DNA of 64,000 bases, from positions 6,523 through 70,522 of the forward strand of contig CBDUSI010000004.1 in the NCBI GenBank assembly GCA_965370045.1. Reading direction: 5' to 3'. A model generated the notes under the pieces. The model was not told where the DNA came from and made no database searches. It saw only the letters and a list, made by a program, of their open reading frames with translations. Shown one piece after another: positions 33,341 through 41,297 of this stretch. The position numbers and the translations under genes were made by a program. Position 1 is the stretch's first letter, and the number at the start of each line of letters is the position of its first letter. Source of the stretch: CAZONU01 sp965370045 (GTDB taxonomy: Bacteria > Planctomycetota > SZUA-567 > JAKLDR01).

Positions 33341-34747
33341 TCAGGCGATGATTTCCACCTCGCCGAGCTCGTACCAGCCATCGTCGGCGCGGCCCTCGTT
33401 GGCCAGCAGGACCCGCGGGCGGCGGTCGTGCGGACAGAGCAGCGCGGTGCGCAGCCGGTAGCGGCCGGGGGCCGCGTCCGGCGGAAGCGGCAGGTCCTTT
33501 TCGATGTGCTGATAGCCGGGCAGCCAGCCGGCGGTGCTGGCGGCCAGCTCCAGGACGTGCTCGGCCTTCTCGCTCTTGAGCCCCAGCGCCGCGGGGTATC
33601 CCGCGTACGGCGGGGCCACGCCGCGGTTCTCCCAGGTAGCTTCGACGTGCAGACCCTCACCGGCGCGCACCTCGGCTGGCCAGACCAGCCGGCGCAGGGC
33701 GATGCGGTAGCCCATGTTCCCGAGCAGGCGGTTGATCTGGGGCCAATACTCCTCGGGCACCGCCGAGGACTTCAGGTTGATCGAGGTCACGTGCCAGCGG
33801 AGCGCCTGGTCGACTATGTAATCGATGTCCCAGCCCTCGTCGAACCACTTGCCCATCACCCAGCAGGTCTCCAGCGAGACCGGGCCGCGCTTCCAGGCCT
33901 CCTGCGTCCCGGCGGCGCACAGCGCCTGGTTGTAGAAGTCGAGCATGTGGTTCCACTCGGGGTTGAAGCCGCCCATGTCTCCCCAGCAGTCCAGCCGCCA
34001 GCCGCAGCCCCGCTCGCAGGCGTAGGCCATCCGCGGGTGCTTGGAGATGAGCATGGCCTTGCGGGTCGTGGGCCAGGCCTCCAGGCAGAGGTCGATGCCT
34101 CTCTCCCACAGCTCCGGCGGACCCATGCGGCCGTCCGAGCGGTGCCACTCGCCCCAGTGTCCGAAGAGGGCCACGTCTATCATGTTGATCCGCGGGTCGC
34201 CGTCGTAGCGCTCGCCGATTGCGCGGATCATCCCCCCGAAGTGATCCAGGTAGGCGGGGTCCTCGTAGTCCGGCAGCCACTTGCCGGCCGCGCCGCCGGG
34301 CGGCGGGCCTGAGGGCCCCGCGGACCACTCGTCTATCTGCCGGCCCTTGGCCGTCCCGCCGCGCCCGACCTTCTCCTTGTACCAGTCGGGGACGGTGACC
34401 TCCCCGTTGTGGGGCATGATGCGCAGGTCGAGCTGCTGGCCGCGGGCGGCCGCCGAGCGGCAGGCGTTCTCGATGATCTCCCAGCGCACGACGCCGGGCT
34501 CGGGGTTGAGCGTCGCCCAGTACCAGCGGCAGTAGGCGATGGTGGTCTCCGGGAAGTCCGGGGCGGGGGCGGGCCGGCAGTCACCGGGCGGCGCGCCGGC
34601 ATGCGGGAACTCCTCGGGGCCGAACTCTGACCACGTCTGCCCGGGAAAGAGCGGGTCGCCGTTGAAGCGCTGGAAGGTGGTGAACCCCATGTTGGGGTTC
34701 ACCAGCAAGTCGTCGATCAGCTTGGGACGGGCCTTGCGCGTATCCAT
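33341..34747 (-). CDS. DUF4832-type TIM-barrel glycosidase-like protein
   Basis: 468 residues with no clear signal peptide. The N-terminal barrel begins NPNMGFTTFQRFNGD, with AYCRWYWATLNPEPGVVRWE and INMIDVALFGHWGEWH (a glutamate at the end of a strand, as in glycosidases). The C-terminal beta-sandwich (RRLVWPAEVRAGEGLHVEAT, WENRGVAPPYAGYPAALGL) matches DUF4832 as I recall it. It is most likely a carbohydrate-active enzyme of unknown specificity. It follows the TauE exporter on the same strand with a 27-base gap that holds a duplicated ribosome-site-like segment. Confidence 0.8.
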   Translation of the reverse strand: MDTRKARPKLIDDLLVNPNMGFTTFQRFNGDPLFPGQTWSEFGPEEFPHAGAPPGDCRPAPAPDFPETTIAYCRWYWATLNPEPGVVRWEIIENACRSAAARGQQLDLRIMPHNGEVTVPDWYKEKVGRGGTAKGRQIDEWSAGPSGPPPGGAAGKWLPDYEDPAYLDHFGGMIRAIGERYDGDPRINMIDVALFGHWGEWHRSDGRMGPPELWERGIDLCLEAWPTTRKAMLISKHPRMAYACERGCGWRLDCWGDMGGFNPEWNHMLDFYNQALCAAGTQEAWKRGPVSLETCWVMGKWFDEGWDIDYIVDQALRWHVTSINLKSSAVPEEYWPQINRLLGNMGYRIALRRLVWPAEVRAGEGLHVEATWENRGVAPPYAGYPAALGLKSEKAEHVLELAASTAGWLPGYQHIEKDLPLPPDAAPGRYRLRTALLCPHDRRPRVLLANEGRADDGWYELGEVEIIA

Positions 34748-34774
34748 CGCTTCAGACTCCCCCTCAGACTCCCC

Positions 34775-35503
34775 CTAAACTCCCCACGTCGCCTTGACCA
34801 GCAGCCTGATCCCCAGGAGCACCAGCAGCACCAGCATTATCTTGCGGAAGAGCTTGGGATTTATGTACCTGTCCAGCAGCAGGCCGGCAGTGATCCCCAC
34901 GGCCAGCCCGGGCAGCGAGGCCAGGTAGCCCTTGAAGACCTGCGCGGTGAGGTTCCCGTAAATCGCGTGGGTTATCAATATGACCACGTTGCAGGCCGAG
35001 AAAAACCCCTGGAGGTTGGCCTTGAACTCCTCGCGGTCCCACTTGCGGCAGCTCCCGTAGACGATTACCGGGGGTCCGTTGGTCGAATAAGCCCCGCCGA
35101 GCAGCCCGGCGAGGAAGCCCGCGCCGTACGCCCAGGCGTTGTGCTTGAGCTCGGGCATCTTCGGCTGCGCCAGGGCGTAAAGGGCGTAGGCCACCAGCAC
35201 GGCGCCCAGCAGCCCCAAGACCACGTTCTCGTTCATGCGCCTCAGGCCGTAGACGCCGATGGGGATGCCGATGAAGGCGGTCAGCGCCAGGCGCCACATC
35301 GCGCCCAGCCGCAGGGAGCGCCGGTAGCGAATCAGGAGCACTATCTGCATGGTCCCGGAGGCCAGGGCCATGAGCGGCGCGGCCTCCCGCGGGCCAACTA
35401 TGGTCAGCAGGAAGGGCATGGCCACCAGCGCGGAACCGAAGCCGGAGAGGCTCTGCGCAAACGAACCGGCCAGCAGGACCAGGGCGATCAGCACGTACTC
35501 CAT
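34775..35503 (-). CDS. TauE/SafE-family sulfite/organosulfur exporter
   Basis: 242 residues with about eight helices. LAGSFAQSLSGFGSALVAMP and the repeat-equivalent AGFLAGLLGGAYSTNGPPVI are the two internal pseudo-repeats of the TauE/SafE (DUF81) family. It probably exports sulfite, sulfoacetate or another small anion. The ATG at 35503 has no ribosome site and lies just after a TAGAAT box, so the message is close to leaderless. It is the first gene of a two-gene unit with the DUF4832 protein. Confidence 0.88.
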   Translation of the reverse strand: MEYVLIALVLLAGSFAQSLSGFGSALVAMPFLLTIVGPREAAPLMALASGTMQIVLLIRYRRSLRLGAMWRLALTAFIGIPIGVYGLRRMNENVVLGLLGAVLVAYALYALAQPKMPELKHNAWAYGAGFLAGLLGGAYSTNGPPVIVYGSCRKWDREEFKANLQGFFSACNVVILITHAIYGNLTAQVFKGYLASLPGLAVGITAGLLLDRYINPKLFRKIMLVLLVLLGIRLLVKATWGV

Positions 35504-35512
35504 GGGGCCGGG

Positions 35513-35541
35513 ATTCTAGCCGCCGCCGGGCCGCGCGGCAA
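35513..35541 (-). promoter_or_regulatory. Promoter of the TauE gene, nearly leaderless
   Basis: Minus strand: TTGCCG (35541-35536), a 17-base spacer and TAGAAT (35518-35513), then nine bases and ATG 35503. The leader can be at most about three bases. Confidence 0.55.
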
Positions 35542-35699
35542 GCGTGCCGACTGCGCGACGCGCTCGGCGACCTGGCCGGCGACGAGGATATCCGCATCAC
35601 CATCGGCAAGTCGGTATAGAGCAGCGCGTTGCTCCTCGAATCGGAACTCCCTGGATCAGAACGTCCCGCCGTTCTTGACCCACGACTGGGGCCCGCGCC

Positions 35700-35975
35700 T
35701 CAGATTTCGCCTTTTCCGCGACCTTCCGGCGGGACAGGGGAGCTTGCTTCGTGGCGGGCCTGCTCTTCACGCAGCAGCGTGACCAGTTTCTTGAGACGCC
35801 AGGCAATCAGCGCGAGCACTCCAAGCACCAGCACCAGCAGAAGCAGGGCGCCGGTCGGAAAGGCGCGCTCGCGGGGATAGGCCGCCGCCGGGGGCGCCCC
35901 GAAGGCATCGGAGCGATACCGTGCCGTGATCGCTCCGCTGGCGTCCGCCCCGGCCGCCTTCGGACAACAGATCAC
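35700..35975 (-). CDS. Small single-helix membrane protein coupled to the sigma-GH84 gene
   Basis: 91 residues. The GTG start at 35975 overlaps the stop of the sigma-GH84 gene (GTGA), which is the main support for a real gene. Residues about 43-62 (GALLLLVLVLGVLALIAW) form one membrane helix, followed by the basic juxtamembrane RLKKLVTLLREEQARHE and a short Pro/Gly tail. There is no recognised family. It may anchor, regulate or be co-membrane partner of the upstream fusion protein, but this rests only on the coupling. Confidence 0.55.
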   Translation of the reverse strand: MICCPKAAGADASGAITARYRSDAFGAPPAAAYPRERAFPTGALLLLVLVLGVLALIAWRLKKLVTLLREEQARHEASSPVPPEGRGKGEI

Positions 35976-38491
35976 TCCCAGGTGATCTCAGTCCAGCCTA
36001 CCCAACTAGGGGATTTTCTGGTGGTTACCCGAACCGCCGCCACCTTTTCCAGCGGAGGGTCAAACTTGGCCCGCAACACGACACCGCTTTTGGTCGGACC
36101 AGTGAAGGTATGCACGATCTTCTCCGACCCGTCGATGAAGGTGGCCTTTACCTCGTGGATGGTGTTCCCCGCTGGCTTCTGGCTGACGGTGAGGGCCAGT
36201 CCCTTCACCAGGCTGGGTTTCTTGAAGCGAAACTCGATCCAGGCCGGCGGAAGACTTCCCGCGTTCCAGCCCGTGTGGGGATCGCCGTCGAAAGCGTCTT
36301 TCGGGGAACTCAGGGCACTGATGCCACTCGCCTTGACCTCCTTGAGTCCCAGGGCCTTCATGGGATCTCGCATGCCCTCTTGAACCAGAATCAACTGAGC
36401 GGCCGCGGCGGCCTTCTTGGGGTCATACTTCTCGGGATTCCAGGTGTACATGGCAACGGTGAGGAGAGTGAACTCGGCATTGCGAGTGGCTTTCCCCCAA
36501 CGGGTCTCCGCCTTGTTGAGGTTGGCGACGTAGCCTGCAACCTCCTTGTACAACTTGGCTTCCCGGCCCGAGAGAGGCTGGCGTTTGTTCGCGAAGCGGA
36601 TGGGGTCATTGTCCCAGAAAAAGGGCTTGCGGCCCGCGGCCTCCCCGCACTTCTTCGCTCCCTCCGCGGTTACCTTCGGCGAGAATACGCCGCCATCCCC
36701 TGTCCAGAACAAAGGCACGTCCCGAGGGAGCTTGGCCTTCACTACCCCAAAGTAGCTCTGCCCGGCCTCCTTGCTGCAGAAACGGAATCCTTTCTCCGGC
36801 AGCCCCCCGTAGGGAATGGGGCACATTATCAGCCGCACGTTCGGATCCAGCTTCCGTAGATACCGATATACGGCTGCGGTTGCGCCAGCATGTATGTTGG
36901 CCGCGGATCGACCCTGCTCTGCGGTCTTGAGACTGGAATCGTCGAAGTTCACAGTGAAGCTCCTGAAACCCAGCCGGTAGCGCTCATCGTAGTATTTCAA
37001 GAGCTTCTCGCGCGAGAGTTTCGACAAAACATCCTTGCGGCCCAGGTGGGCACAATATTCGATGTGATGGGCTTTGCAGAACTTCTGGACCGCCTTCATC
37101 TGCCTCACCACCTTCTCATGGAGACTATCACGGGCGCCCTCTCCCTGGAAGTAGTTGAGCTTGAAACGCGAGGCCAAGCTGAGCACCCGCAGGACCGACT
37201 CGGTCCTGTCGAAGAATATCAGCCCCCGGCGCTTGAAGGCCGGCCAATCCTTGATCTTGACCGCGCGGACGCGCACTCCGGACCGGTCCTTCAGAGCAAG
37301 CTGCCGCAGCGACTGGAGCGCGTAGAACGCCCCGGCCTCGTCGCCGCCAGTGATTTCGATCACCGCGCCGTTTGTGGCCTTGGAGATGGAGAGCTTGTAG
37401 CCCTGCGGACCATTCGCCTCGGATCGCTTGGCGGCCTCCAGGGCCGACCCATGCCGGATCTTGATCGTGGAGTAATTCCGGGCCCGCTGCCTGGAAACCA
37501 CCTTGACGCCCCATTCCCCGGCCACCTTCCCAAGAGTGACCGCCAACCTCTCCGAGGCAGGCCCAATCAGGACGATCTCCTTGCCGAGCGGCACAAGCTC
37601 ACTCCCGTAGTGAGCATTCTGCGGCTCGGGAAAGACATGGGGAAGGATGGCTGGCCCTGCGGCTGGCTTTTTCTCCTTCTCCGCCGCCCAGATGGCCTGC
37701 ACGGTCGCGGGCACGCCCGCCGAGACCACCACCGCCGCGCCGATCAGCGCCGCGGCTATCTTCACTTTCGCCCAGAACATCATTTTTAGTGCTCCTTCCG
37801 CCAGGGCCGGAACGCCCGTTCCCGTCGCCCCGGCTGCGGCACCCGCCGCGGCTATCTTCGAGGCGACCGCCAGGGACGGAAGGAGCGTTGCGGGCACGGC
37901 CCCCTGGGCCTCACCCTCCAGCAGCCCGACCAGCATCACCCCACTGAGCACCGAGCCCCGCCCGGCCAGCCGCTGGCGCAGCCGCTCCAGTCCCCGGCTG
38001 GCCCGCTTGGAAAGCGTGCCCTGCGGGCAGCCGGCCAGCCGCGCGGCCTCCTCCTGGCTGCGGTCCTCCAGGTAGCGGAGGATGACCGCTTGGCGCTGGG
38101 GAGCAGGCAGGGAGCCCAGCTCCTGATCGAGCCACTCTAGGGCTCGGTCGCCCTCCGGGCCGACCGCCCCCTGCTGCTCGCGGGCCTGAACCATGGCCGC
38201 CTCCTTCTCGCGCTTGGCGCGCCTCGACCGAGCCTGGAGAGAGCGCAGCGAGACGTTCCGGGCGACGCTGTGCAGCCATGCCGCCAGGTTGACCTCGCGC
38301 CGCAGGGAGCGCGCCTTCCGCGCCAGAACCACGAAAACCGCCTGGGAGGCGTCCTCGGCTTCGTGGGAGTCAGACAGCATGCGCATGCAGATGCGATAGA
38401 CCATGACCCCGTGCCGGCGAGTCAGCTCGGCAAAGGCGTCCTCGTCTCGCGTGGCCGCGTAGGCGGCCACCAGCTTCGCATCTGTACGCAT
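35972..38491 (-). CDS. ECF sigma factor fused through a membrane helix to a GH84-like hydrolase and discoidin-like domain
   Basis: 839 residues in one frame. Residues 1-90 are sigma region 2 (DEDAFAELTRRHGVMVYRIC, EAEDASQAVFVVLARKA). Residues 118-176 are region 4 (LPAPQRQAVILRYLEDRSQE, AGCPQGTLSKRASRGLERLR). An Ala/Gly-rich linker leads to a membrane helix at 238-263. Residues 283-412 resemble the GH20b/GH84 N-domain. Residues 415-640 form a GH84-like barrel with FTVNFDDSS (Asp-Asp at 517-518, the O-GlcNAcase catalytic pair position), LFWTGDGGVFSPKVTAEG and GRKPFFWDNDP. Residues 725-839 look like an F5/8 type C domain. A membrane-tethered sigma factor sensing or processing an N-acetylhexosamine glycan outside is the simplest reading. 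An internal ribosome site and ATG at 37781-37797 could also yield a secreted hydrolase. Confidence 0.85.
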   Translation of the reverse strand: MRTDAKLVAAYAATRDEDAFAELTRRHGVMVYRICMRMLSDSHEAEDASQAVFVVLARKARSLRREVNLAAWLHSVARNVSLRSLQARSRRAKREKEAAMVQAREQQGAVGPEGDRALEWLDQELGSLPAPQRQAVILRYLEDRSQEEAARLAGCPQGTLSKRASRGLERLRQRLAGRGSVLSGVMLVGLLEGEAQGAVPATLLPSLAVASKIAAAGAAAGATGTGVPALAEGALKMMFWAKVKIAAALIGAAVVVSAGVPATVQAIWAAEKEKKPAAGPAILPHVFPEPQNAHYGSELVPLGKEIVLIGPASERLAVTLGKVAGEWGVKVVSRQRARNYSTIKIRHGSALEAAKRSEANGPQGYKLSISKATNGAVIEITGGDEAGAFYALQSLRQLALKDRSGVRVRAVKIKDWPAFKRRGLIFFDRTESVLRVLSLASRFKLNYFQGEGARDSLHEKVVRQMKAVQKFCKAHHIEYCAHLGRKDVLSKLSREKLLKYYDERYRLGFRSFTVNFDDSSLKTAEQGRSAANIHAGATAAVYRYLRKLDPNVRLIMCPIPYGGLPEKGFRFCSKEAGQSYFGVVKAKLPRDVPLFWTGDGGVFSPKVTAEGAKKCGEAAGRKPFFWDNDPIRFANKRQPLSGREAKLYKEVAGYVANLNKAETRWGKATRNAEFTLLTVAMYTWNPEKYDPKKAAAAAQLILVQEGMRDPMKALGLKEVKASGISALSSPKDAFDGDPHTGWNAGSLPPAWIEFRFKKPSLVKGLALTVSQKPAGNTIHEVKATFIDGSEKIVHTFTGPTKSGVVLRAKFDPPLEKVAAVRVTTRKSPSWVGWTEITWE
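37781..37797 (-). promoter_or_regulatory. Internal Shine-Dalgarno and start codon within the sigma-GH84 gene
   Basis: On the minus strand AAGGAG (37797-37792) stands eight bases before ATG (37783-37781), which is followed by a second ATG. The codons covering the site are GAA GGA GCA CTA AAA, all A-ending, in a gene that otherwise prefers G/C endings. Translation from here gives a product beginning MMFWAKVKIAAALIGAAVVV, a good signal peptide, followed by the GH84-like enzyme (about 603 residues). Confidence 0.65.
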
Positions 38492-38501
38492 GACCCTTCC
38501 A

Positions 38502-38530
38502 AGCCTACCGGATGCTCTTTCCGTCTACAA
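38502..38530 (-). promoter_or_regulatory. Candidate promoter of the sigma-GH84 gene
   Basis: Minus strand: TTGTAG (38530-38525), a 17-base spacer and TAGGCT (38507-38502), then ten bases (containing GGAAGGG) and ATG 38491. If it is used, the ribosome site would be at the very 5' end of the message or lost. Confidence 0.4.
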
Positions 38531-38731
38531 GGTGTTCCGCGCGCGGTCCGGATTTGCGCCCCTTTTTCCGGGAAAACCGCGCCCGGCAAATACGTTTGAA
38601 TTTGATTGAGCGCCGTGGGCGCTTCGAATCGGCCCCAGCGACAAAATGAGGAGGTCAGATGTCGGTGACATATTAGCGCCGCATACATTACCGATTCGAT
38701 ACGATATGTGAAGCCCTGTAGCCCGTTGCGT

Positions 38732-38759
38732 TTGATTGTGGAGTAGGACAGTATAGAAT
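38732..38759 (+). promoter_or_regulatory. Promoter of the homocysteine-synthesis pair
   Basis: TTGATT at 38732-38737, a 16-base spacer and TAGAAT at 38754-38759. The short leader contains AAGGAGGAAG at 38780-38789, ahead of ATG 38796. Confidence 0.55.
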
Positions 38760-38795
38760 CGCGTCCACTGTACCGGCTAAGGAGGAAGCGCAGTC

Positions 38796-40010
38796 ATGGC
38801 CAAGACCATTGCGGAGATCAACGAGCGCATCAAGAGCGGCAAGGCGGTGGTGGTCACCGGCGCGGAGATGGTGGACATCGTCAAGAAGGACGGCACCGCG
38901 AAGGCCGCCGAGAAGATCGACGTGGTCACCACCGGGACCTTCGGTCCGATGTGCTCCAGCGGGGCCTACTTCAACTTCGGGCACGCCACCCCTCGCTGCA
39001 AGATGCAGAAGGTCTGGCTCAACGACGTGCAGGCCCACGCGGGCCTGGCCGCGGTCGACGTCTACCTGGGATGCACCGAGCTGCAGGAAGGCGACCCGAC
39101 CAACAGCCGCTATCCCGGGGACTTCCCCTACGGCGGGGCCCACGTAATCCACGACCTGGTCGCCGGCAAGGAGGTCCACCTGCGCGCCACCGCCCACGGG
39201 ACCGACTGCTACCCCAACAAGGAGGTCGATACCTGGGTGAAGCTCGAAGACCTCAACGAGGCGGTGCTGTTCAACCCGCGCAACTGCTACCAGAACTACG
39301 CGGTCTCCGTGAACGCGTCTGACAAGTCAATCTGCACTTACATGGGCCAGCTCAAGCCCAAGTTGGGCAACGCCTACTACTGCTCGGCGGGGCAGCTCTC
39401 GCCGCTCTTGAACGATCCCTTCTACCGCACGCTGGGGCTGGGCACCCGCATCTGGCTGGGCGGGGGAGTGGGCTACATCGTCTGGCAGGGCACCCAGCAC
39501 AACCCCGGCGTGCCCCGCGACGAGAACGGCATCCCCAAGGGCCCGGCGGGGACCATCGCGGTGATGGGCGACCTCAAGCAGATGAAGCCCCAGTGGCTGG
39601 TGGGCGCCAGCGTCCGGGGCTACGGGGTTTCAATGGCCGTGGGTATCGGCGCGGCCATTCCCATTCTCGACGAGGAACTGGCGCGCACCACCGGCCTGGG
39701 CGACGCGGACCTCCGCGCTCCGGTCGTCGAGTACTCGGAGTGCTACCCCTACGGCAAGCCGCAGCCCTACGGCTCGGCCAGCTACGCGCAGCTCAAGACC
39801 GGAGAGATCGAGGTCGATGGCAAGGCCGTGCCGGTGAGCTCGCTGAGCAGCTACCCCAAAGCGGTCGAGATCGCCAACGAGCTCAAGGAGTGGGTCGAGA
39901 AGGGCGAGTTCACTCTGGTCGAGCCGGTCTTCACGCTGCCGGGACCGGACAGCGGCGCCAAGTTCAAACCCCTGCCGCAGCGTGGGCCCAGCGGCTTGCA
40001 GGAGGGCTAG
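38796..40010 (+). CDS. L-aspartate semialdehyde sulfurtransferase (HcyBio/DUF39 family)
   Basis: 404 residues. The family (COG1900, DUF39) makes homocysteine directly from aspartate semialdehyde and a sulfide source, bypassing homoserine activation; it was characterised in Methanosarcina (MA1821). TTGTFGPMCSSGAYFNFGHA (C53) and TAHGTDCYPNKEV (C138) hold the two conserved cysteines thought to carry persulfide. The next gene, two bases downstream, encodes the matching NIL-ferredoxin partner, the same pair as MA1821-MA1822. This implies sulfide-based, probably anaerobic, methionine synthesis. A strong AAGGAGGAAG ribosome site precedes ATG 38796. Confidence 0.9.
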   Translation: MAKTIAEINERIKSGKAVVVTGAEMVDIVKKDGTAKAAEKIDVVTTGTFGPMCSSGAYFNFGHATPRCKMQKVWLNDVQAHAGLAAVDVYLGCTELQEGDPTNSRYPGDFPYGGAHVIHDLVAGKEVHLRATAHGTDCYPNKEVDTWVKLEDLNEAVLFNPRNCYQNYAVSVNASDKSICTYMGQLKPKLGNAYYCSAGQLSPLLNDPFYRTLGLGTRIWLGGGVGYIVWQGTQHNPGVPRDENGIPKGPAGTIAVMGDLKQMKPQWLVGASVRGYGVSMAVGIGAAIPILDEELARTTGLGDADLRAPVVEYSECYPYGKPQPYGSASYAQLKTGEIEVDGKAVPVSSLSSYPKAVEIANELKEWVEKGEFTLVEPVFTLPGPDSGAKFKPLPQRGPSGLQEG

Positions 40011-40012
40011 AG

Positions 40013-40423
40013 ATGCGCACCAAGCGATTCGTGATGACCTTCCCGCCGGAGGAGGTCGAGCGCCCCTACATGTACAGGCTGGTCAAGGAATTCGACCTCA
40101 TGCCCAACATCCTGCGGGCGACCATCAGCCCCCAGGACGTGGGCCACATGGTGTTGGAACTGGGCGGCAAGGGCCCGGCCATCGACAAGGGCCTGGAGTT
40201 CCTCAGGACCCAGGGCATCAGGATCGAGCCGCTGGGCCAGGACATCAAGATGAACGAGGAGAAGTGCATCCAGTGCGGCTGCTGCGCCGGCTTCTGCCCC
40301 ACGGGCGCGCTGCGCCAGGAGAGGCCCAGCATGAAAGTGGTCTTCGAGGAAGACAAGTGCGTGGCCTGCGAGCTGTGCCTGACGGCCTGCCCCACGCGCG
40401 CCATGGAGGGCCACTTCGAGTAG
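40013..40423 (+). CDS. NIL-domain 2x[4Fe-4S] ferredoxin, partner of the homocysteine synthase
   Basis: 136 residues. The N-terminal NIL domain (about 1-75; RFVMTFPPEEVERPYMYRLV, GHMVLELGGKG) is followed by two CxxCxxCxxxCP clusters (CIQCGCCAGFCPTGAL and CVACELCLTACPTRAM) for two 4Fe-4S centres. In the characterised archaeal system this protein is needed with the DUF39 enzyme, probably to supply electrons for persulfide reduction. ATG 40013 has GGAGGG upstream, overlapping the end of the previous gene. A palindromic element follows its stop. Confidence 0.92.
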   Translation: MRTKRFVMTFPPEEVERPYMYRLVKEFDLMPNILRATISPQDVGHMVLELGGKGPAIDKGLEFLRTQGIRIEPLGQDIKMNEEKCIQCGCCAGFCPTGALRQERPSMKVVFEEDKCVACELCLTACPTRAMEGHFE

Positions 40424-40433
40424 CCGACGGGAG

Positions 40434-40555
40434 AATCAACCACCAAGACACCAAGACACCAAGGGCACAAAACCAGTTTTCAGTTCTCGGTTTTCAGTTT
40501 TCGGGACTACTGAACACCGAACACTCGTCTTCTTGGTGCCTTGGTGGTGAAGAAT
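40434..40555. repeat. Palindromic element E1, CACCAAG arms, nested second palindrome
   Basis: The left arm CAACCACCAAGACACCAAG begins at 40438 and the right arm CTTGGTGCCTTGGTGGTGAA ends at 40551. The interior holds a second inverted family (CAGTTTTCAGT near 40474, ACTGAACACCGAACACT at 40508-40524). It lies between convergent gene ends (stops at 40423 and 40562), where it could act as a two-way terminator. Confidence 0.8.
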
Positions 40556-40561
40556 CCGGCG

Positions 40562-41155
40562 CTAGAAGTTCTCGACCATTTCCTTCTCTTTCTTGGGGTC
40601 CTTCTTGGGCGCTTTGGGTTTGTCTTCGCCGCGCGGCCGGCGGGGGCGCCGCACGCGGGTGACCTCCCACTCGACCTCGCCCGACTTGAGCTTGCCGCTC
40701 CAGAGCTTGAGGCCGGGCAGGACCTCGCCGTCGCCGGGCTTCACCTCGACGGTGGCCCAGACGGTGTACTTGCCCTTGGCCGGGAAGTTCACGGTCCGGG
40801 TGCGGCAGTTGATCTCCACGCTCTGGCCGGTCTTGAGCACGGTGATCGTGGCGCCCTTCTCCCCGTCCTTCTTCTTCTCGGCGGCGGGGGCTTCGCGCTC
40901 GGGAACCGCCTTGCCCTCGGCGTCCTTGGCGTGGAGCTTGACCTCCAGCGGGGCGGGCAGCAGGACGGTCTTCTTGCCCTCGTTTTTCACGGTAAGAATG
41001 AGCGCGTCAACGGTCCGCTCGCGACCGCGCCACCTCCGCTTAACCTTCTTCTTGGCCAGCGTGGCGGTGAGCCCCTTGGGCTTGGCGTCCTCGCCGGCCG
41101 AGGCGGTCGCCAGGGCGACCAGCACCAGCGCCGCCAGTGTCGTGGCTAATCTCAT
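40562..41155 (-). CDS. Exported hypothetical protein
   Basis: 197 residues from ATG 41155, preceded by AGGAGGGG. A signal peptide (MRLATTLAALVLVALATASA) is followed by a small beta-rich domain (DALILTVKNEGKKTVLLPAP, NFPAKGKYTVWATVEV) and a very basic C-terminus (RRPRRPRGEDKPKAPKKDPK). The middle resembles an Ig-like or DUF-type adhesion fold, but no family is recognised. A further upstream ATG would add 16 residues but has no ribosome site. It is transcribed toward the palindromic element E1. Confidence 0.65.
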   Translation of the reverse strand: MRLATTLAALVLVALATASAGEDAKPKGLTATLAKKKVKRRWRGRERTVDALILTVKNEGKKTVLLPAPLEVKLHAKDAEGKAVPEREAPAAEKKKDGEKGATITVLKTGQSVEINCRTRTVNFPAKGKYTVWATVEVKPGDGEVLPGLKLWSGKLKSGEVEWEVTRVRRPRRPRGEDKPKAPKKDPKKEKEMVENF

Positions 41156-41205
41156 ACTTCCCCTCCTGATCATCAAGGCCGTGCCCCCGGCATCCGTAAT
41201 CATAT

Positions 41206-41235
41206 ATCATACAGGTGAGGCCCCCGGAGGGGCAA
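41206..41235 (-). promoter_or_regulatory. Promoter of the exported hypothetical gene
   Basis: Minus strand: TTGCCC (41235-41230), an 18-base spacer and TATGAT (41211-41206), overlapping a second TATGAT-like word. The leader contains AGGAGGGG. Confidence 0.5.
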
Positions 41236-41297
41236 GGGAAAAGAGGGGGACCAAACGCGGATGCGCTTGGAGCGGAGAAAGGTCTGGGCGGTTTCGC

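Larger units (their letters stand above)
38492..38795. other. Divergent intergenic region
   Basis: 304 bases between the sigma-GH84 gene (minus) and the homocysteine-synthesis gene (plus). It holds one promoter on each strand, a short inverted repeat TTTTCC/GGAAAA at 38564-38577, and GAGCGCC/GGGCGCT near 38610-38625. I see no tRNA, ORF or riboswitch. Confidence 0.6.

Noticed and set aside
38610..38640. A tRNA suggested by a TTCGAATC T-loop-like word
   Set aside because: No acceptor stem, anticodon arm or CCA end could be assembled around it.
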